Below, piece by piece: positions 8,564 to 16,758 of a stretch of DNA of 64,000 nucleotides. Under the pieces are notes generated by a model. It did not search any database. It was not told where the DNA came from and was given only the letters and a program-made list of their open reading frames with translations. The DNA comes from Neobacillus mesonae. Its GTDB lineage: Bacteria; Bacillota; Bacilli; Bacillales; Cytobacillaceae. The stretch covers positions 63,203-127,202 of the forward strand of contig NZ_KV440949.1 in assembly GCF_001636315.1 (NCBI RefSeq). Reading direction: 5' to 3'. The translations under genes were made by a program, and so were the position numbers. Numbering within the stretch: the first letter of the stretch is position 1; every line of letters begins with the position of its first letter.

Positions 8564-9970
8564 TTATCGCAAAACCGGAAACTTTTCTTTCTTCCAAGCT
8601 AAAATCCCACCCTTTAAATTGAGAACATTTTTGAAGCCATTCGCCTGGAGCAGACTGGCCGCAATCGCAGAACGCGCTCCCGAACGGCACTGTAAAATGT
8701 AAGTCTTCGCCGGGTCCAGTTCTCCCAGCCGGTCAAGAAGAGTGCCGAGCATATAATGCTTGGCGGATTCAATTCTGCCACCATCCCACTCCGCTTGATT
8801 CCGCACATCTAGAAGTTCGTGGTTACCCTCCCTTAAGTATTCAGGCAGCTCCTGAACATCAACTTCTCCAAACATTTCAACGCAATCCTCATGTGAAAGG
8901 GCCGTTTCCGGCTCGATAAACGCCATAATCCGGTCTAGTCCGATGGATGCCAGCGCCGTCCCAATCTCCTGAACCTCCTTTTGATTGGCAATCAGTACAA
9001 TATCGCGATCATATGGTATCAGCCAGCCGGCCCAGTTTGTAAAGGATTTATTGAAAGGAATATTAATCGATCCCTCATAATGCTTCGCCGCAAATTCGCG
9101 GGCTGGCCGGGTATCTAGGAATACGGCTTCTTCGTTAAATGCCGCTAAGTCAGCCGGATTTACCAGCTTATTAAGCGGCGAATCACTTACGTAAGCAGGG
9201 CCGATTTTATTCAACGTTTTCATCATCGCGAAATATTTTGGCGGTTCTGGCTGTCCAGAAAGCAGCGTATTCACGAACTCTTCTTCATTGCCCATGCGAA
9301 GCGCCCAATTGTTCCGTTTTTCATAACCGACCGTTGACACTGGAACCGCCCCAAGCGCTTTTCCACAGGCGCTACCCGCTCCATGTGCCGGCCAAACCTG
9401 AAGAAAGTCAGGCAGCTCTTTGAATTTTTTCAATGACTGAAACATCTGCCTTGCTCCGATCTCTGCATTACCTGCAACGCCTGCCGCTTTTTCCAGCAAA
9501 TCCGGACGGCCGATATCGCCGACGAAAACAAAGTCTCCGGTAAAAATCCCCATTGCCTCCTGCGAACCCCCGCCTTTGTCGGTCAACAGAAACGAAATGC
9601 TTTCCGGAGTATGTCCCGGAGTATGGAGCACCTGAAATTCAACATGGCCAATGGAAAAAGCACTTCCATCCCTCACTAAAACATGAGGAACCTCATCGAG
9701 ATATTGATACTTCCAATCTTTGTCTCCTTCATCTGACAAATAAAGAACAGCCCCGCATTGTTTCGCAAGCTCCTTGGCACCGGACAAGAAATCCGCATGA
9801 ATATGAGTTTCCGCCGCGGCAATAATCTTCAGACCCTCCATTTTAGCCGTACGAAAATAAGCTTGTAAATTCCGGGCAGGGTCAATCACAATCGCCTCAC
9901 CACTTTGCTGGCAGCCCACCAAATACGACATATGTGCTAAGTTTTCATCGAAAAAAGAGCGAAAAAACAT
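8564..9970 (-). CDS. cstB: CstB-like persulfide dioxygenase/rhodanese fusion
   Basis: Multidomain persulfide-oxidising enzyme. An N-terminal metallo-beta-lactamase domain of the ETHE1 type carries the iron ligands of ETHIHADFLSG (H56, H58, D60) and HTPGHTPESISFLL. A first rhodanese-like domain (about 270-355, VFLDTRPAREF) lacks the active cysteine: the loop reads LIANQKEV. The second (about 365-468) has the active CRSGAR loop with C428. This order, inactive plus active rhodanese, is that of Staphylococcus CstB, which turns persulfide into thiosulfate. It is the last gene of an operon with SQR and DUF1641. ATG at 9970 follows GGAGGAGAAACT. Confidence 0.92.
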   Translation of the reverse strand: MFFRSFFDENLAHMSYLVGCQQSGEAIVIDPARNLQAYFRTAKMEGLKIIAAAETHIHADFLSGAKELAKQCGAVLYLSDEGDKDWKYQYLDEVPHVLVRDGSAFSIGHVEFQVLHTPGHTPESISFLLTDKGGGSQEAMGIFTGDFVFVGDIGRPDLLEKAAGVAGNAEIGARQMFQSLKKFKELPDFLQVWPAHGAGSACGKALGAVPVSTVGYEKRNNWALRMGNEEEFVNTLLSGQPEPPKYFAMMKTLNKIGPAYVSDSPLNKLVNPADLAAFNEEAVFLDTRPAREFAAKHYEGSINIPFNKSFTNWAGWLIPYDRDIVLIANQKEVQEIGTALASIGLDRIMAFIEPETALSHEDCVEMFGEVDVQELPEYLREGNHELLDVRNQAEWDGGRIESAKHYMLGTLLDRLGELDPAKTYILQCRSGARSAIAASLLQANGFKNVLNLKGGILAWKKEKFPVLR

Positions 9971-9986
9971 AGTTTCTCCTCCTGGA

Positions 9987-10547
9987 TTACTTTTGTTTAT
10001 GAATCACATCCAACAACGTTTCTACATATTTCAGACCTGATTGGATCGTCGGATGTTTCAACAAACGGTACATGCGCAGCATGGATACCGGTGAGGAGTC
10101 CTGTTGAACTTGGAATCTTTCGTTTGTCTCTTTCAGGACATTTAATGTTTTTTCAACCGGTGGCACCTCTTTAACCCCTTTTAGGGCATACTCGATTGAC
10201 TCGGAATCCGTCACAACATTCTGCAGAAAGAGAAACATATCCTCTGCCTTTTCTAAGTATTGAACGAGCCGTGGAAGCGCTTGGACCATTAGCACCATTG
10301 CCTCCAGATGCTCTTTCGTTAAATGTAAGTTTTCGATTTTTTGTTCAACTTGACCAATGATCCCCTCTACGGATTGCTGGTCACTGATGGTATATTGGAT
10401 AAACTTTACTTTTTCCTCGACGAATTGGATGGCCGATGTTAACTCGGGAAGCTTATTAACAAGAAAATGCAATGATTCAATTTGTTCGGGCTTTTCCATT
10501 TCCCGTAGAACGGCCTCTATTTGCGACTCGTTTTTAATAGTAGACAT
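9987..10547 (-). CDS. DUF1641 domain-containing protein
   Basis: Helical protein of 186 residues without signal peptide or membrane segment. DUF1641 proteins are found next to formate dehydrogenase and SQR-type genes in Bacillaceae; their role is not known. Here it sits between SQR (24 bases upstream) and the CstB-like gene (16 bases downstream), so it is probably an accessory of the sulfide-oxidising module. ATG 10547 has AAAGGGGGAACAGG upstream. No catalytic motif visible. Confidence 0.85.
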   Translation of the reverse strand: MSTIKNESQIEAVLREMEKPEQIESLHFLVNKLPELTSAIQFVEEKVKFIQYTISDQQSVEGIIGQVEQKIENLHLTKEHLEAMVLMVQALPRLVQYLEKAEDMFLFLQNVVTDSESIEYALKGVKEVPPVEKTLNVLKETNERFQVQQDSSPVSMLRMYRLLKHPTIQSGLKYVETLLDVIHKQK

Positions 10548-10571
10548 CCTGTTCCCCCTTTACTATAGCGT

Positions 10572-11771
10572 TTACATTAATCCCCTTAGCATGCCATTCC
10601 AATAAACGATTGGCAGCACATTCTTTTTTAACAAATACATGCTGATTCTTTCTTTCGATTGGTCGATTGGGAAGGACTCTGACGGGTTCTTTTGGTAGTC
10701 AAATTCTGCTAGGACGAGCTTGTTGTAGCCGGTTACTAATGGGCAGGATGTATAGCCGTCATATTTAGCGTTCATCGCTTTTCCCTTCCACAATGAAAGC
10801 AAATTATCGGCAACAACAGGCGCTTGTTTGCGAATCGCAGCCCCCGTTTTGGAGGTTGGCAGATTGCTGCAATCCCCCGCGCCAAAAATATTTTTATAGG
10901 TTTTATGTCTTAAAGTTTCGGTATCCACATCCACCCAGCCGCCACTATCAGCGATCGGACTTTTGGCGATAAACTCAGGAGGCCCCATCGGCGGAGTCAC
11001 ATGAATCATATCGAACTTATGTGTAAATGTTTCTTGGGTGTCCAAATTTTGAAAGGTGGCTTCTTTTTTGACGCCGTCAATGGCAATCAGCTCAACACGG
11101 TATTGTGTCTCGATCCCTTTTCTTTCTATTACCTGCTCGAGTGTTTCTGCGTAGCGCTTTACGGCAAAAATGGCTGGAAGTCCGGATGCAAAGATGATGT
11201 TGGAGTTTTCACGAACGCCGGATTGTCGGAAGTAATCATCGGCCAAATACATGATTTTTTGGGGTGCCCCCGCGCATTTCACTGGTGTGCTAGGCTGTGT
11301 AAAAATGGCTGTTCCGCCCTGAAAGTTTTCGATATTGGTCCAGGTGCTTTTAACATAGTGGTGGGAATAGTTACTGCAAACCCCATTTTTCCCCATCGTT
11401 TCTTTTAGACCCTTAATCTTGTCCCAATGAATTTGAATACCTGCAGCCACAACTAAATATTGATATTGGATGGTGGTTCCTTCTTTGGTGACCAGTGAAT
11501 TTTCATCGGGAAAGAACTGCTCCACAGATTCTTTTAACCATTTTACACCTTCTGGAATTAAGGTTGCTTGCTCTCTTACGGAGTCTGCAAGATCTGCAGC
11601 ACCGCCGCCGACCAATGTCCATAATGGTTGATAATAATGTTTATCTGACGGATCGATGATGACAACTTGTTCTCTTAGTGCTGGTGATTTCCGCACGAGA
11701 CGGGCAGCAATCGAAATACCGGCAGACCCGGCACCAACAATGGCAACCGTGTACTTTGTCAATTTTCCCAA
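10572..11771 (-). CDS. sqr: Sulfide:quinone oxidoreductase-like flavoprotein
   Basis: FAD-dependent oxidoreductase that should oxidise sulfide and pass electrons to membrane quinone. Seen: N-terminal dinucleotide fold VAIVGAGSAGISIA, the paired redox-type cysteines C132 (NGVCSNY) and C166 (VKCAGAPQ), and the second FAD site FGAGDCSNLPTSKTGAAIRKQ. The C-terminal tail (MYLLKKNVLPIVYWNGMLRG) is suited to membrane attachment. Length 399 fits the family. It heads an operon SQR-DUF1641-CstB: SQR makes persulfide that the last enzyme consumes. ATG 11771 has AAAGGGGGATTC upstream. Confidence 0.92.
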   Translation of the reverse strand: MGKLTKYTVAIVGAGSAGISIAARLVRKSPALREQVVIIDPSDKHYYQPLWTLVGGGAADLADSVREQATLIPEGVKWLKESVEQFFPDENSLVTKEGTTIQYQYLVVAAGIQIHWDKIKGLKETMGKNGVCSNYSHHYVKSTWTNIENFQGGTAIFTQPSTPVKCAGAPQKIMYLADDYFRQSGVRENSNIIFASGLPAIFAVKRYAETLEQVIERKGIETQYRVELIAIDGVKKEATFQNLDTQETFTHKFDMIHVTPPMGPPEFIAKSPIADSGGWVDVDTETLRHKTYKNIFGAGDCSNLPTSKTGAAIRKQAPVVADNLLSLWKGKAMNAKYDGYTSCPLVTGYNKLVLAEFDYQKNPSESFPIDQSKERISMYLLKKNVLPIVYWNGMLRGLM

Positions 11772-11943
11772 ATGAATCCCCCTTTTATATACGAAAAATA
11801 ATCATATCCATTCTATTGTAGTAATTTTGGTAAAAAATACATATAGGGTAAATCCCTCATTTTTACAACTTGATGGTGTAATTTTTTGATAAAACCGTTT
11901 GAATAGCCTGCATAAAAAAATAGAAAAAGTTTTTCATTTGTTA

Positions 11944-12168
11944 TATAATGGATCCTCAAAAAACTTCTCCATGGTCGTTATATCGGGGGGTGATGGGGTG
12001 GCGAGAAACAGCGAATGGCCAGATACTTCAGCAGCTCATGCAAAGCCTAGTATTAGAAAGGCGATACTTTGCATGGGGTAGATTTTTTATTAAATCGCCT
12101 TAGTAAGCTTTTCTGATACAAAGCTTTGCACCTTATTTTTTCAAATAAAGAATAAGGAGCTGGGATGA
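11944..12168 (+). promoter_or_regulatory. Structured leader with small ORF before the CD3324-family gene
   Basis: A TATAAT at 11944-11949 is followed by a small ORF (11993-12103) and several competing pairings. CATGCAAAG (12037-12045) pairs with CTTTGCATG (12067-12075); AAGGCGAT (12058-12065) pairs with ATCGCCTT (12094-12101), and these two stems interlock so cannot both form as simple hairpins. TGCAAAGC (12039-12046) can also pair with GCTTTGCA (12123-12130). CCTTATT (12131-12137) pairs with AATAAGG (12151-12157), covering part of the AAGGAG ribosome site. This looks like a leader-peptide translation attenuator; function is inference. Confidence 0.5.
11993..12103 (+). CDS. Candidate leader peptide (36 residues)
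   Basis: ATG at 11993 directly follows GGGGGGTG. The product starts MGWRETANGQILQQLM and ends RRYFAWGRFFIKSP. Both interlocking stems of the leader overlap this frame, as expected if ribosome position on it selects the structure. No family recognised; a longer overlapping frame starting at 11899 has no better ribosome site. Confidence 0.4.
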   Translation: MGWRETANGQILQQLMQSLVLERRYFAWGRFFIKSP

Positions 12169-12432
12169 ATGGCTTATGTCAAAGCGACAGCTATTTTACC
12201 TGAAGAGCTGATATCAGAAATTCAAAAATATGTTCAAGGGGAAACCATTTATATTCCTAAACTTGAAGACTCTTATCAAAAATGGGGAATGCGTTCAGGG
12301 TCTCGAAAGAAGCTGGATGAACGAAATACCGCGATCAAGCTGGCGTTTAAACAAGGAAGGACTATTGAACAGCTCGCTGATCAATATTACCTATCCCCTG
12401 AAACCATCAAAAAAATTGTATACTCGAAATAA
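12169..12432 (+). CDS. CD3324 family protein
   Basis: Small helix-turn-helix-like protein of 87 residues. The pattern ILPEELISEIQKYVQGETIY, then IPK, and C-terminal TIEQLADQYYLSPETIKKIV matches what I know as the CD3324 family of Firmicutes, of unknown function; the C-terminal part looks like a short DNA-binding helix-turn-helix. ATG at 12169 has AAGGAG with 9-base spacing; that site is partly covered by a hairpin in the leader, so translation is likely regulated. A terminator follows at once. Confidence 0.8.
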   Translation: MAYVKATAILPEELISEIQKYVQGETIYIPKLEDSYQKWGMRSGSRKKLDERNTAIKLAFKQGRTIEQLADQYYLSPETIKKIVYSK

Positions 12433-12439
12433 TGGCATG

Positions 12440-12467
12440 AAGCACTGAATGATCTCAGTGCTTTTTT
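12440..12467 (+). terminator. Terminator after the CD3324-family gene
   Basis: AGCACTGA pairs with TCAGTGCT over a 5-base loop and is followed by TTTTTT. Confidence 0.9.
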
Positions 12468-12562
12468 GTATGGCGAGTTTGGTTCCTAATCATTTTCCCT
12501 ATTTAATAAGCAAAAGAATTTCTATAAAGTAAAAGGTAGCAATTCAGTAGGAGTGAAAAGAA

Positions 12563-13201
12563 ATGGAACCATTTATTAGAGTTGATCAATTTCATTATAT
12601 AAAAGACTGCACACAAAAGCTGATCCATGCCCATGCTTCCATTAATGATCGGGATGTATTGGAGGCTTATAAATCTCTCAACCTTGAAAAAGTAACAAAC
12701 TTGTTCGTTGAGATGGAGATAGAGAAAAAAATGCTGCTTCATCCCATCATTGATATTGAAAATAAAGAACAAGCGGAGGAATTCTTAAACAAAGTAAAGC
12801 TTTATGTTCTTCCGTTTAAAGAAGTTACACTGCAAACAGCCAAAAAAATACTCCCTAAGGTGAAAAAGCTAAAGCTCCCGTCATTGGATCCCGCCGATTT
12901 ACTAGAATTATCTTACCTCGGCATAGATGATCAAGGATCACAGAAAAAATATCTCATTGCCTATCTTGATGGAATGCCGATCGGTGTTCCAGGACAATTT
13001 AATCCGATCAATAAAAAAGGGATCTGTGCTGTGTGTAATAAATTAGAAGAAGTCGGGCTGTTCTTGACCGAAAAAAAAGGCACAATCCAAGGTACCTTCA
13101 CCAAAAAAGGAAATTACATTTGCCAAAATAGCCATAAGTGCAACCAAAACTTAACCTCATTAGAAAAACTAAACGATTTTCTTTTGCTATGCTTGAAATG
13201 A
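12563..13201 (+). CDS. FusB/FusC-like elongation factor G-binding protein
   Basis: Protein of 212 residues, the length of FusB. A helical N-terminal EF-G-binding domain is followed by a treble-clef zinc-finger domain with ICAVCNK and, further on, CQNSHKC supplying the cysteines. Known relatives bind EF-G and free ribosomes stalled by fusidic acid; chromosomal Bacillaceae relatives are common and may be general translation factors. ATG 12563 has TAGGAGTG upstream. It has its own short upstream region after a terminator, but lies behind a leader that looks ribosome-controlled, a suggestive setting. Confidence 0.85.
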   Translation: MEPFIRVDQFHYIKDCTQKLIHAHASINDRDVLEAYKSLNLEKVTNLFVEMEIEKKMLLHPIIDIENKEQAEEFLNKVKLYVLPFKEVTLQTAKKILPKVKKLKLPSLDPADLLELSYLGIDDQGSQKKYLIAYLDGMPIGVPGQFNPINKKGICAVCNKLEEVGLFLTEKKGTIQGTFTKKGNYICQNSHKCNQNLTSLEKLNDFLLLCLK

Positions 13202-13210
13202 GTTAACAAA

Positions 13211-13255
13211 GGGTGTCAGACACCATGTGAAAAATTCACATGGTGCCTGACACCC
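13211..13255. repeat. 45-bp palindrome, copy 1
   Basis: GGGTGTCAGACACC, ATGTGAA, mirror half ending CCTGACACCC. Between the convergent 3' ends of the FusB-like gene and the prolyl-hydroxylase gene. Confidence 0.95.
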
Positions 13256-13265
13256 TCTTCATCTT

Positions 13266-13910
13266 TTATCTTACTTTTTTTCGTCTCATCCATTGTGTGG
13301 CTGCCCATTTGTCGCCGATGATGACGGGGGCGCCGCCGTGGAGTGTTAAGTCATTTAAGGTTTGATCGTTATAGAAGTATTCGAAGTATACCGCCATTCC
13401 CTTTTGTGGGGAGACGGAGAAGTTCAGTTTTGGAAAATAGGTTTCCCCGCCCTGCTCGACATCGTTTAAGTACATTACGAGTGTGCTGATTCGGGGATTG
13501 TTTGAATTCGAAAAGAAGTCAAAATGAGCTTTATACTCTTGATCAATTTTATAATTTAATACTTGAATGCCTTCCCCGTGTTCTATAGGGATATTCATAA
13601 TCTGCGAAATTCTCTTTTCAATTCTAGCAATCATCTCATTTTCGCCATCTTGAAAGAACATACTGCTGCTAGTCCGGAGTTCATTTGTGTCACGAGTGCC
13701 TCCGATTTTTGAACGATGAAGCCGTTCTTTTGACATTTCCATGAGTGCATCACATTCTTCGTTGCTTAAGACATTTCCTAAAACGACGATCAGTGGTTCT
13801 TCCATTCTAGCAATAATGTTTATTTCTCGATCTTCCGTTTTAATTTTATTCCCAATGTGATTAAAAACAGTCTGTTCTTTATAAGAGAATTCTTTAGCAT
13901 CCATTAACAA
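13266..13910 (-). CDS. 2OG-Fe(II) dioxygenase, prolyl 4-hydroxylase-like
   Basis: Iron- and 2-oxoglutarate-dependent hydroxylase of 214 residues. The C-terminal double-stranded beta-helix has the iron ligands in YKAHFDFFS (HxD) and in LTLHGGAP, and the 2-oxoglutarate-binding Lys in GDKWAATQW. Bacillus anthracis P4H, which acts on proline-rich peptides, has this layout; the target here is unknown. Start is either ATG 13910 or the ATG two codons later (MDAKEF). It is last in a leftward series but separated from the dehydratase gene by 273 bases that contain a palindrome copy, so it may have its own promoter. Confidence 0.9.
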   Translation of the reverse strand: MLMDAKEFSYKEQTVFNHIGNKIKTEDREINIIARMEEPLIVVLGNVLSNEECDALMEMSKERLHRSKIGGTRDTNELRTSSSMFFQDGENEMIARIEKRISQIMNIPIEHGEGIQVLNYKIDQEYKAHFDFFSNSNNPRISTLVMYLNDVEQGGETYFPKLNFSVSPQKGMAVYFEYFYNDQTLNDLTLHGGAPVIIGDKWAATQWMRRKKVR

Positions 13911-14130
13911 CTTTCATCAACCTCTTCTTATTAGAATTTTCCAAAAATTTAACGGGTCTGATTCTGAAAGTTGCCATCGCTTAGAAGAAATCTAGTAAAA
14001 CTATACCTTCCATCTACTCATTATTCCTTCCTGCAAAAAAATTTCTGCTTAAGAATTTTACCACCTTTGAAATAAGTTTTTCTACATTTTTTTAAAATTT
14101 TTTCCAACCTAATAAATATTTATTGGTTAG

Positions 14131-14174
14131 GGGTGTCAGGCACCATGTGAAAAATTCACATGGTGCCTGACACC
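14131..14174. repeat. 45-bp palindrome, copy 2
   Basis: Full copy ten bases after the stop of the threonine-dehydratase gene. The rest of the 13911-14183 gap holds no other feature I can name. Confidence 0.95.
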
Positions 14175-14183
14175 AAACCCTAA

Positions 14184-15131
14184 TTAAAAAAGCTCTCTCA
14201 GTATTTTAGGATCCACATTTCCTCCTGATACCACAGCCAATACCCTTTCACCTTGTTTTGGGTGGGATAATGCTGCGGCTAGGGCGACTGCGGAGGAAGG
14301 TTCTATTAGTTGATTCATTTGGGTCAGAGCCCAGGTGAAGGCCTGACAAATTTGTTCTTCGCTTACAAGACGAATTTCATCGACGTATTTCTGGAGAATT
14401 GGAAATGTTTTTTCCCCAGGGGTATTGGTTCTAAGGCCATCCGCAATGGTTCCGGCAGCCTCTGAGCCAATATTGACTCGTTCGCCGGCTTGCAAGGATA
14501 GGAATGTGTCATTTGCAAGTTGGGGTTCCACCCCAATGACCTTCACGTTAGGATTAGATTCCTTAATCGCCGTGGCCACCCCTGAAATTAAGCCTCCGCC
14601 TCCGATTGGAACATACACGGCATCTAACTCGTCCACCTGTTCGAGAATTTCCAATCCAATCGTACCCTGCCCCGCCATAATATCATAATCATCATACGGT
14701 GGGATGAATACAGTGCCTTTGTCTTGTAGCAAAGAACCAGCATAGGACAATCGTTCATCAGAGGTGGTTCCATGCATGACGACGTCAGCGTTATAGTTTT
14801 TAATAGCTTGCAATTTTGGTAGTACAACATCCGTAGGTGTTACGATGGTCGCCTTGATCCCCAAATGAAAGGCATTGCACGCAACCGCCTGCCCATGGTT
14901 TCCTGACGAAGCGGTAACAACATGTCTAGCCCCGATTGCTGCTTCCTTTCTAATCTTGTTCGTAGCCCCGCGTACCTTAAACGACCTTGTCAGCTGTAAA
15001 TGTTCTGCCTTTAGAAAAATAGTATTTTCTCCGTTTTGGGACAATGGATCGCCATAGGATAATACAGGAGTTTTTTTAATAAAAGAACTAATATTTTCCC
15101 TAGCTTCTTGAATTTTAGATAAAGTAAAAAT
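14184..15131 (-). CDS. Threonine/serine dehydratase (PLP fold type II)
   Basis: Short catabolic-type threonine dehydratase or serine racemase relative, without the regulatory ACT domain. Seen: PLP lysine in RSFKVRGA, the phosphate/serine loop SSGNHGQA, and the glycine loop PIGGGGLISG. Start choice is unusual. The frame runs to an ATG at 15194 but that lies 47 bases inside the amidase gene and has no ribosome site. GGAGGGG at 15138-15144 is ideally spaced before an ATT codon at 15129-15131, where the protein would begin (I/M)FTLSKIQEARENI, aligned with usual family starts. TTG at 15144-15146 is a third option. Function certain, start uncertain. Confidence 0.85.
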   Translation of the reverse strand: MFTLSKIQEARENISSFIKKTPVLSYGDPLSQNGENTIFLKAEHLQLTRSFKVRGATNKIRKEAAIGARHVVTASSGNHGQAVACNAFHLGIKATIVTPTDVVLPKLQAIKNYNADVVMHGTTSDERLSYAGSLLQDKGTVFIPPYDDYDIMAGQGTIGLEILEQVDELDAVYVPIGGGGLISGVATAIKESNPNVKVIGVEPQLANDTFLSLQAGERVNIGSEAAGTIADGLRTNTPGEKTFPILQKYVDEIRLVSEEQICQAFTWALTQMNQLIEPSSAVALAAALSHPKQGERVLAVVSGGNVDPKILRELF

Positions 15132-15147
15132 CGGAATCCCCTCCAAA

Positions 15148-16614
15148 TTATAATCGCGGACTTTTTCGAGACTTAGCGGCCTGTTCAAATGCATAGGCTA
15201 ACCTGATTAATATACCTTCACTGTAGGCGGTTCCGGCAAATGTTATACCAAAAGGTCTACCATTCTTCATATATCCAGCCGGTACGGCAATTGATGGATA
15301 CCCAGCTTTGGCGCAAATCGTGGAACCTAAATAAGAAGGAAAAAGAATGGCATCAAGATGATATTTTTTCAAAGCAAAATCAATGCCTTCTTCCTGGGAA
15401 AAATACACATCTTCCAATTTGGCGTTTAAATATTCTGGACTTCTTAATGTATTAGGAAGTAGATCCCTCTCTTCAAATTTATTCTGACCATATTTCAATG
15501 CCCTGTCCTTATTGTCTCTGTTAAATTGAATTAACTCTGATAATGAATGTACAGGCACATTTGACGGCAATTGAGAAAGATAATTCTCTAAGCTGTGTTT
15601 CAACTCATGGAGATTGACTCCCCAGTTCCACTCTCTGTTGAATGATGGTATTTCAATATCTTCTATTACGTTGGCACCTTGATACCTAAGCGTTTCTACT
15701 GCATCTTTATATAACTCTTCGTCATACTCTTCGTCACTACGAAAAATACTAGATGTATAATTAAATACGCCTATATTGGCGCCAGTAAGACCCTTTTCGT
15801 CTAAAAAAATGGAATAATCTTTTTCCAGCCTTCCTTCACTTTTATAGGTTGCCGGATCCTTTTGATCGACACCTGCCAGTACCCCTAATAAAAGTGCAGC
15901 GTCCGCCACATTTCTTGCGATCGGACCAGCTGTATCCTGTGAATATGTAAACGGAATAATCCCTCTGCGGCTGATTAACCCAACTGTCGGTTTAATCCCT
16001 ACCACTGAATTTTGAATTGATGGGCTTAATATCGATGCATCTGTTTCAGTCCCAACGGATACCACGGTAAAATTAGCAGCAACGGCAACGGCCGAACCAG
16101 TGCTTGAGCCTCCAACGAAAAATTCACCGGGCCCATAGGGGTTTAATACTTGCCCTCCCCTTGAACTATACCCTGCCCACATTTCTGTAGACACAGCATT
16201 TGAAAATTCCGTCATATTGGTTTTACCTAAAATAATGGCCCCCGCCTGACGAAGCTTTTCTACAAGAAACGCGTCACAGCGCGCGATATGGTTTTCTAAC
16301 GCAATCGAACCTGCACTTGTATGCATGGAATCACCAGTTTCAATATTATCCTTTAACAAAACTGGAATTCCGTGCAAAGGGCCTCTGCTTCCCTTGGTTT
16401 TTCTTTCCTGATCGAGTCCCTCAGCGATAAAAATTGCATCAGGATTTATTTCAAGAATGGAATTTAACCTTGGCCCATCCTGGTCATACGCTGCAATCCT
16501 ATCTAAATAATACATAACCAATTTTTTCGAAGTGATTTCCCCATTTTCCATCGCCCTCTGTAAATCACTAATCGATAATTCTTCCCTCAAAAACTCATTA
16601 AAATTAATAGCCAT
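15148..16614 (-). CDS. Amidase (amidase signature family)
   Basis: Amide hydrolase of about 488 residues related to GatA and aliphatic/aryl amidases. The Ser-cisSer-Lys triad is represented by VLLKDNIE (Lys), GGSSTGSAVAVA and TETDASILSP (nucleophile Ser). No signal peptide; cytoplasmic. Not a gatCAB member by context. ATG at 16614 follows AGGGGTGTGGGG; a GTG six codons earlier is possible. The gene sits in a leftward set with a symporter and a class V aminotransferase upstream and the dehydratase directly downstream, suggesting breakdown of an imported amide or N-acyl amino acid. Substrate unknown. Confidence 0.9.
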   Translation of the reverse strand: MAINFNEFLREELSISDLQRAMENGEITSKKLVMYYLDRIAAYDQDGPRLNSILEINPDAIFIAEGLDQERKTKGSRGPLHGIPVLLKDNIETGDSMHTSAGSIALENHIARCDAFLVEKLRQAGAIILGKTNMTEFSNAVSTEMWAGYSSRGGQVLNPYGPGEFFVGGSSTGSAVAVAANFTVVSVGTETDASILSPSIQNSVVGIKPTVGLISRRGIIPFTYSQDTAGPIARNVADAALLLGVLAGVDQKDPATYKSEGRLEKDYSIFLDEKGLTGANIGVFNYTSSIFRSDEEYDEELYKDAVETLRYQGANVIEDIEIPSFNREWNWGVNLHELKHSLENYLSQLPSNVPVHSLSELIQFNRDNKDRALKYGQNKFEERDLLPNTLRSPEYLNAKLEDVYFSQEEGIDFALKKYHLDAILFPSYLGSTICAKAGYPSIAVPAGYMKNGRPFGITFAGTAYSEGILIRLAYAFEQAAKSRKSPRL

Positions 16615-16701
16615 CCCCACACCCCTGATCACATTACTTTCTTTATTTTACCATAAGTAGAAAAATTCAATAAATAGAAAAAATAGAAAAAAAAGTTAAA
16701 A

Positions 16702-16745
16702 GGTGTCAGGCACCATGTGAAAAATTCACATAGTGCCTGACACCC
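16702..16745. repeat. 45-bp palindrome, copy 3
   Basis: GGTGTCAGGCACC with an ATAGTG change in the right half. Begins 14 bases after the stop of the symporter gene. Confidence 0.95.
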
Positions 16746-16758
16746 ACCTTAAACAACT

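Noticed and set aside
11899..12081. 60-codon frame before the CD3324 gene
   Set aside because: Poor ribosome site and unnatural composition; the 11993-12103 frame in another register fits the leader structure better.
13211..13255. 45-bp palindromes as simple Rho-independent terminators
   Set aside because: Most copies lack a T-run after the stem; only the copy at 30663 has one. Kept as a repeat family.
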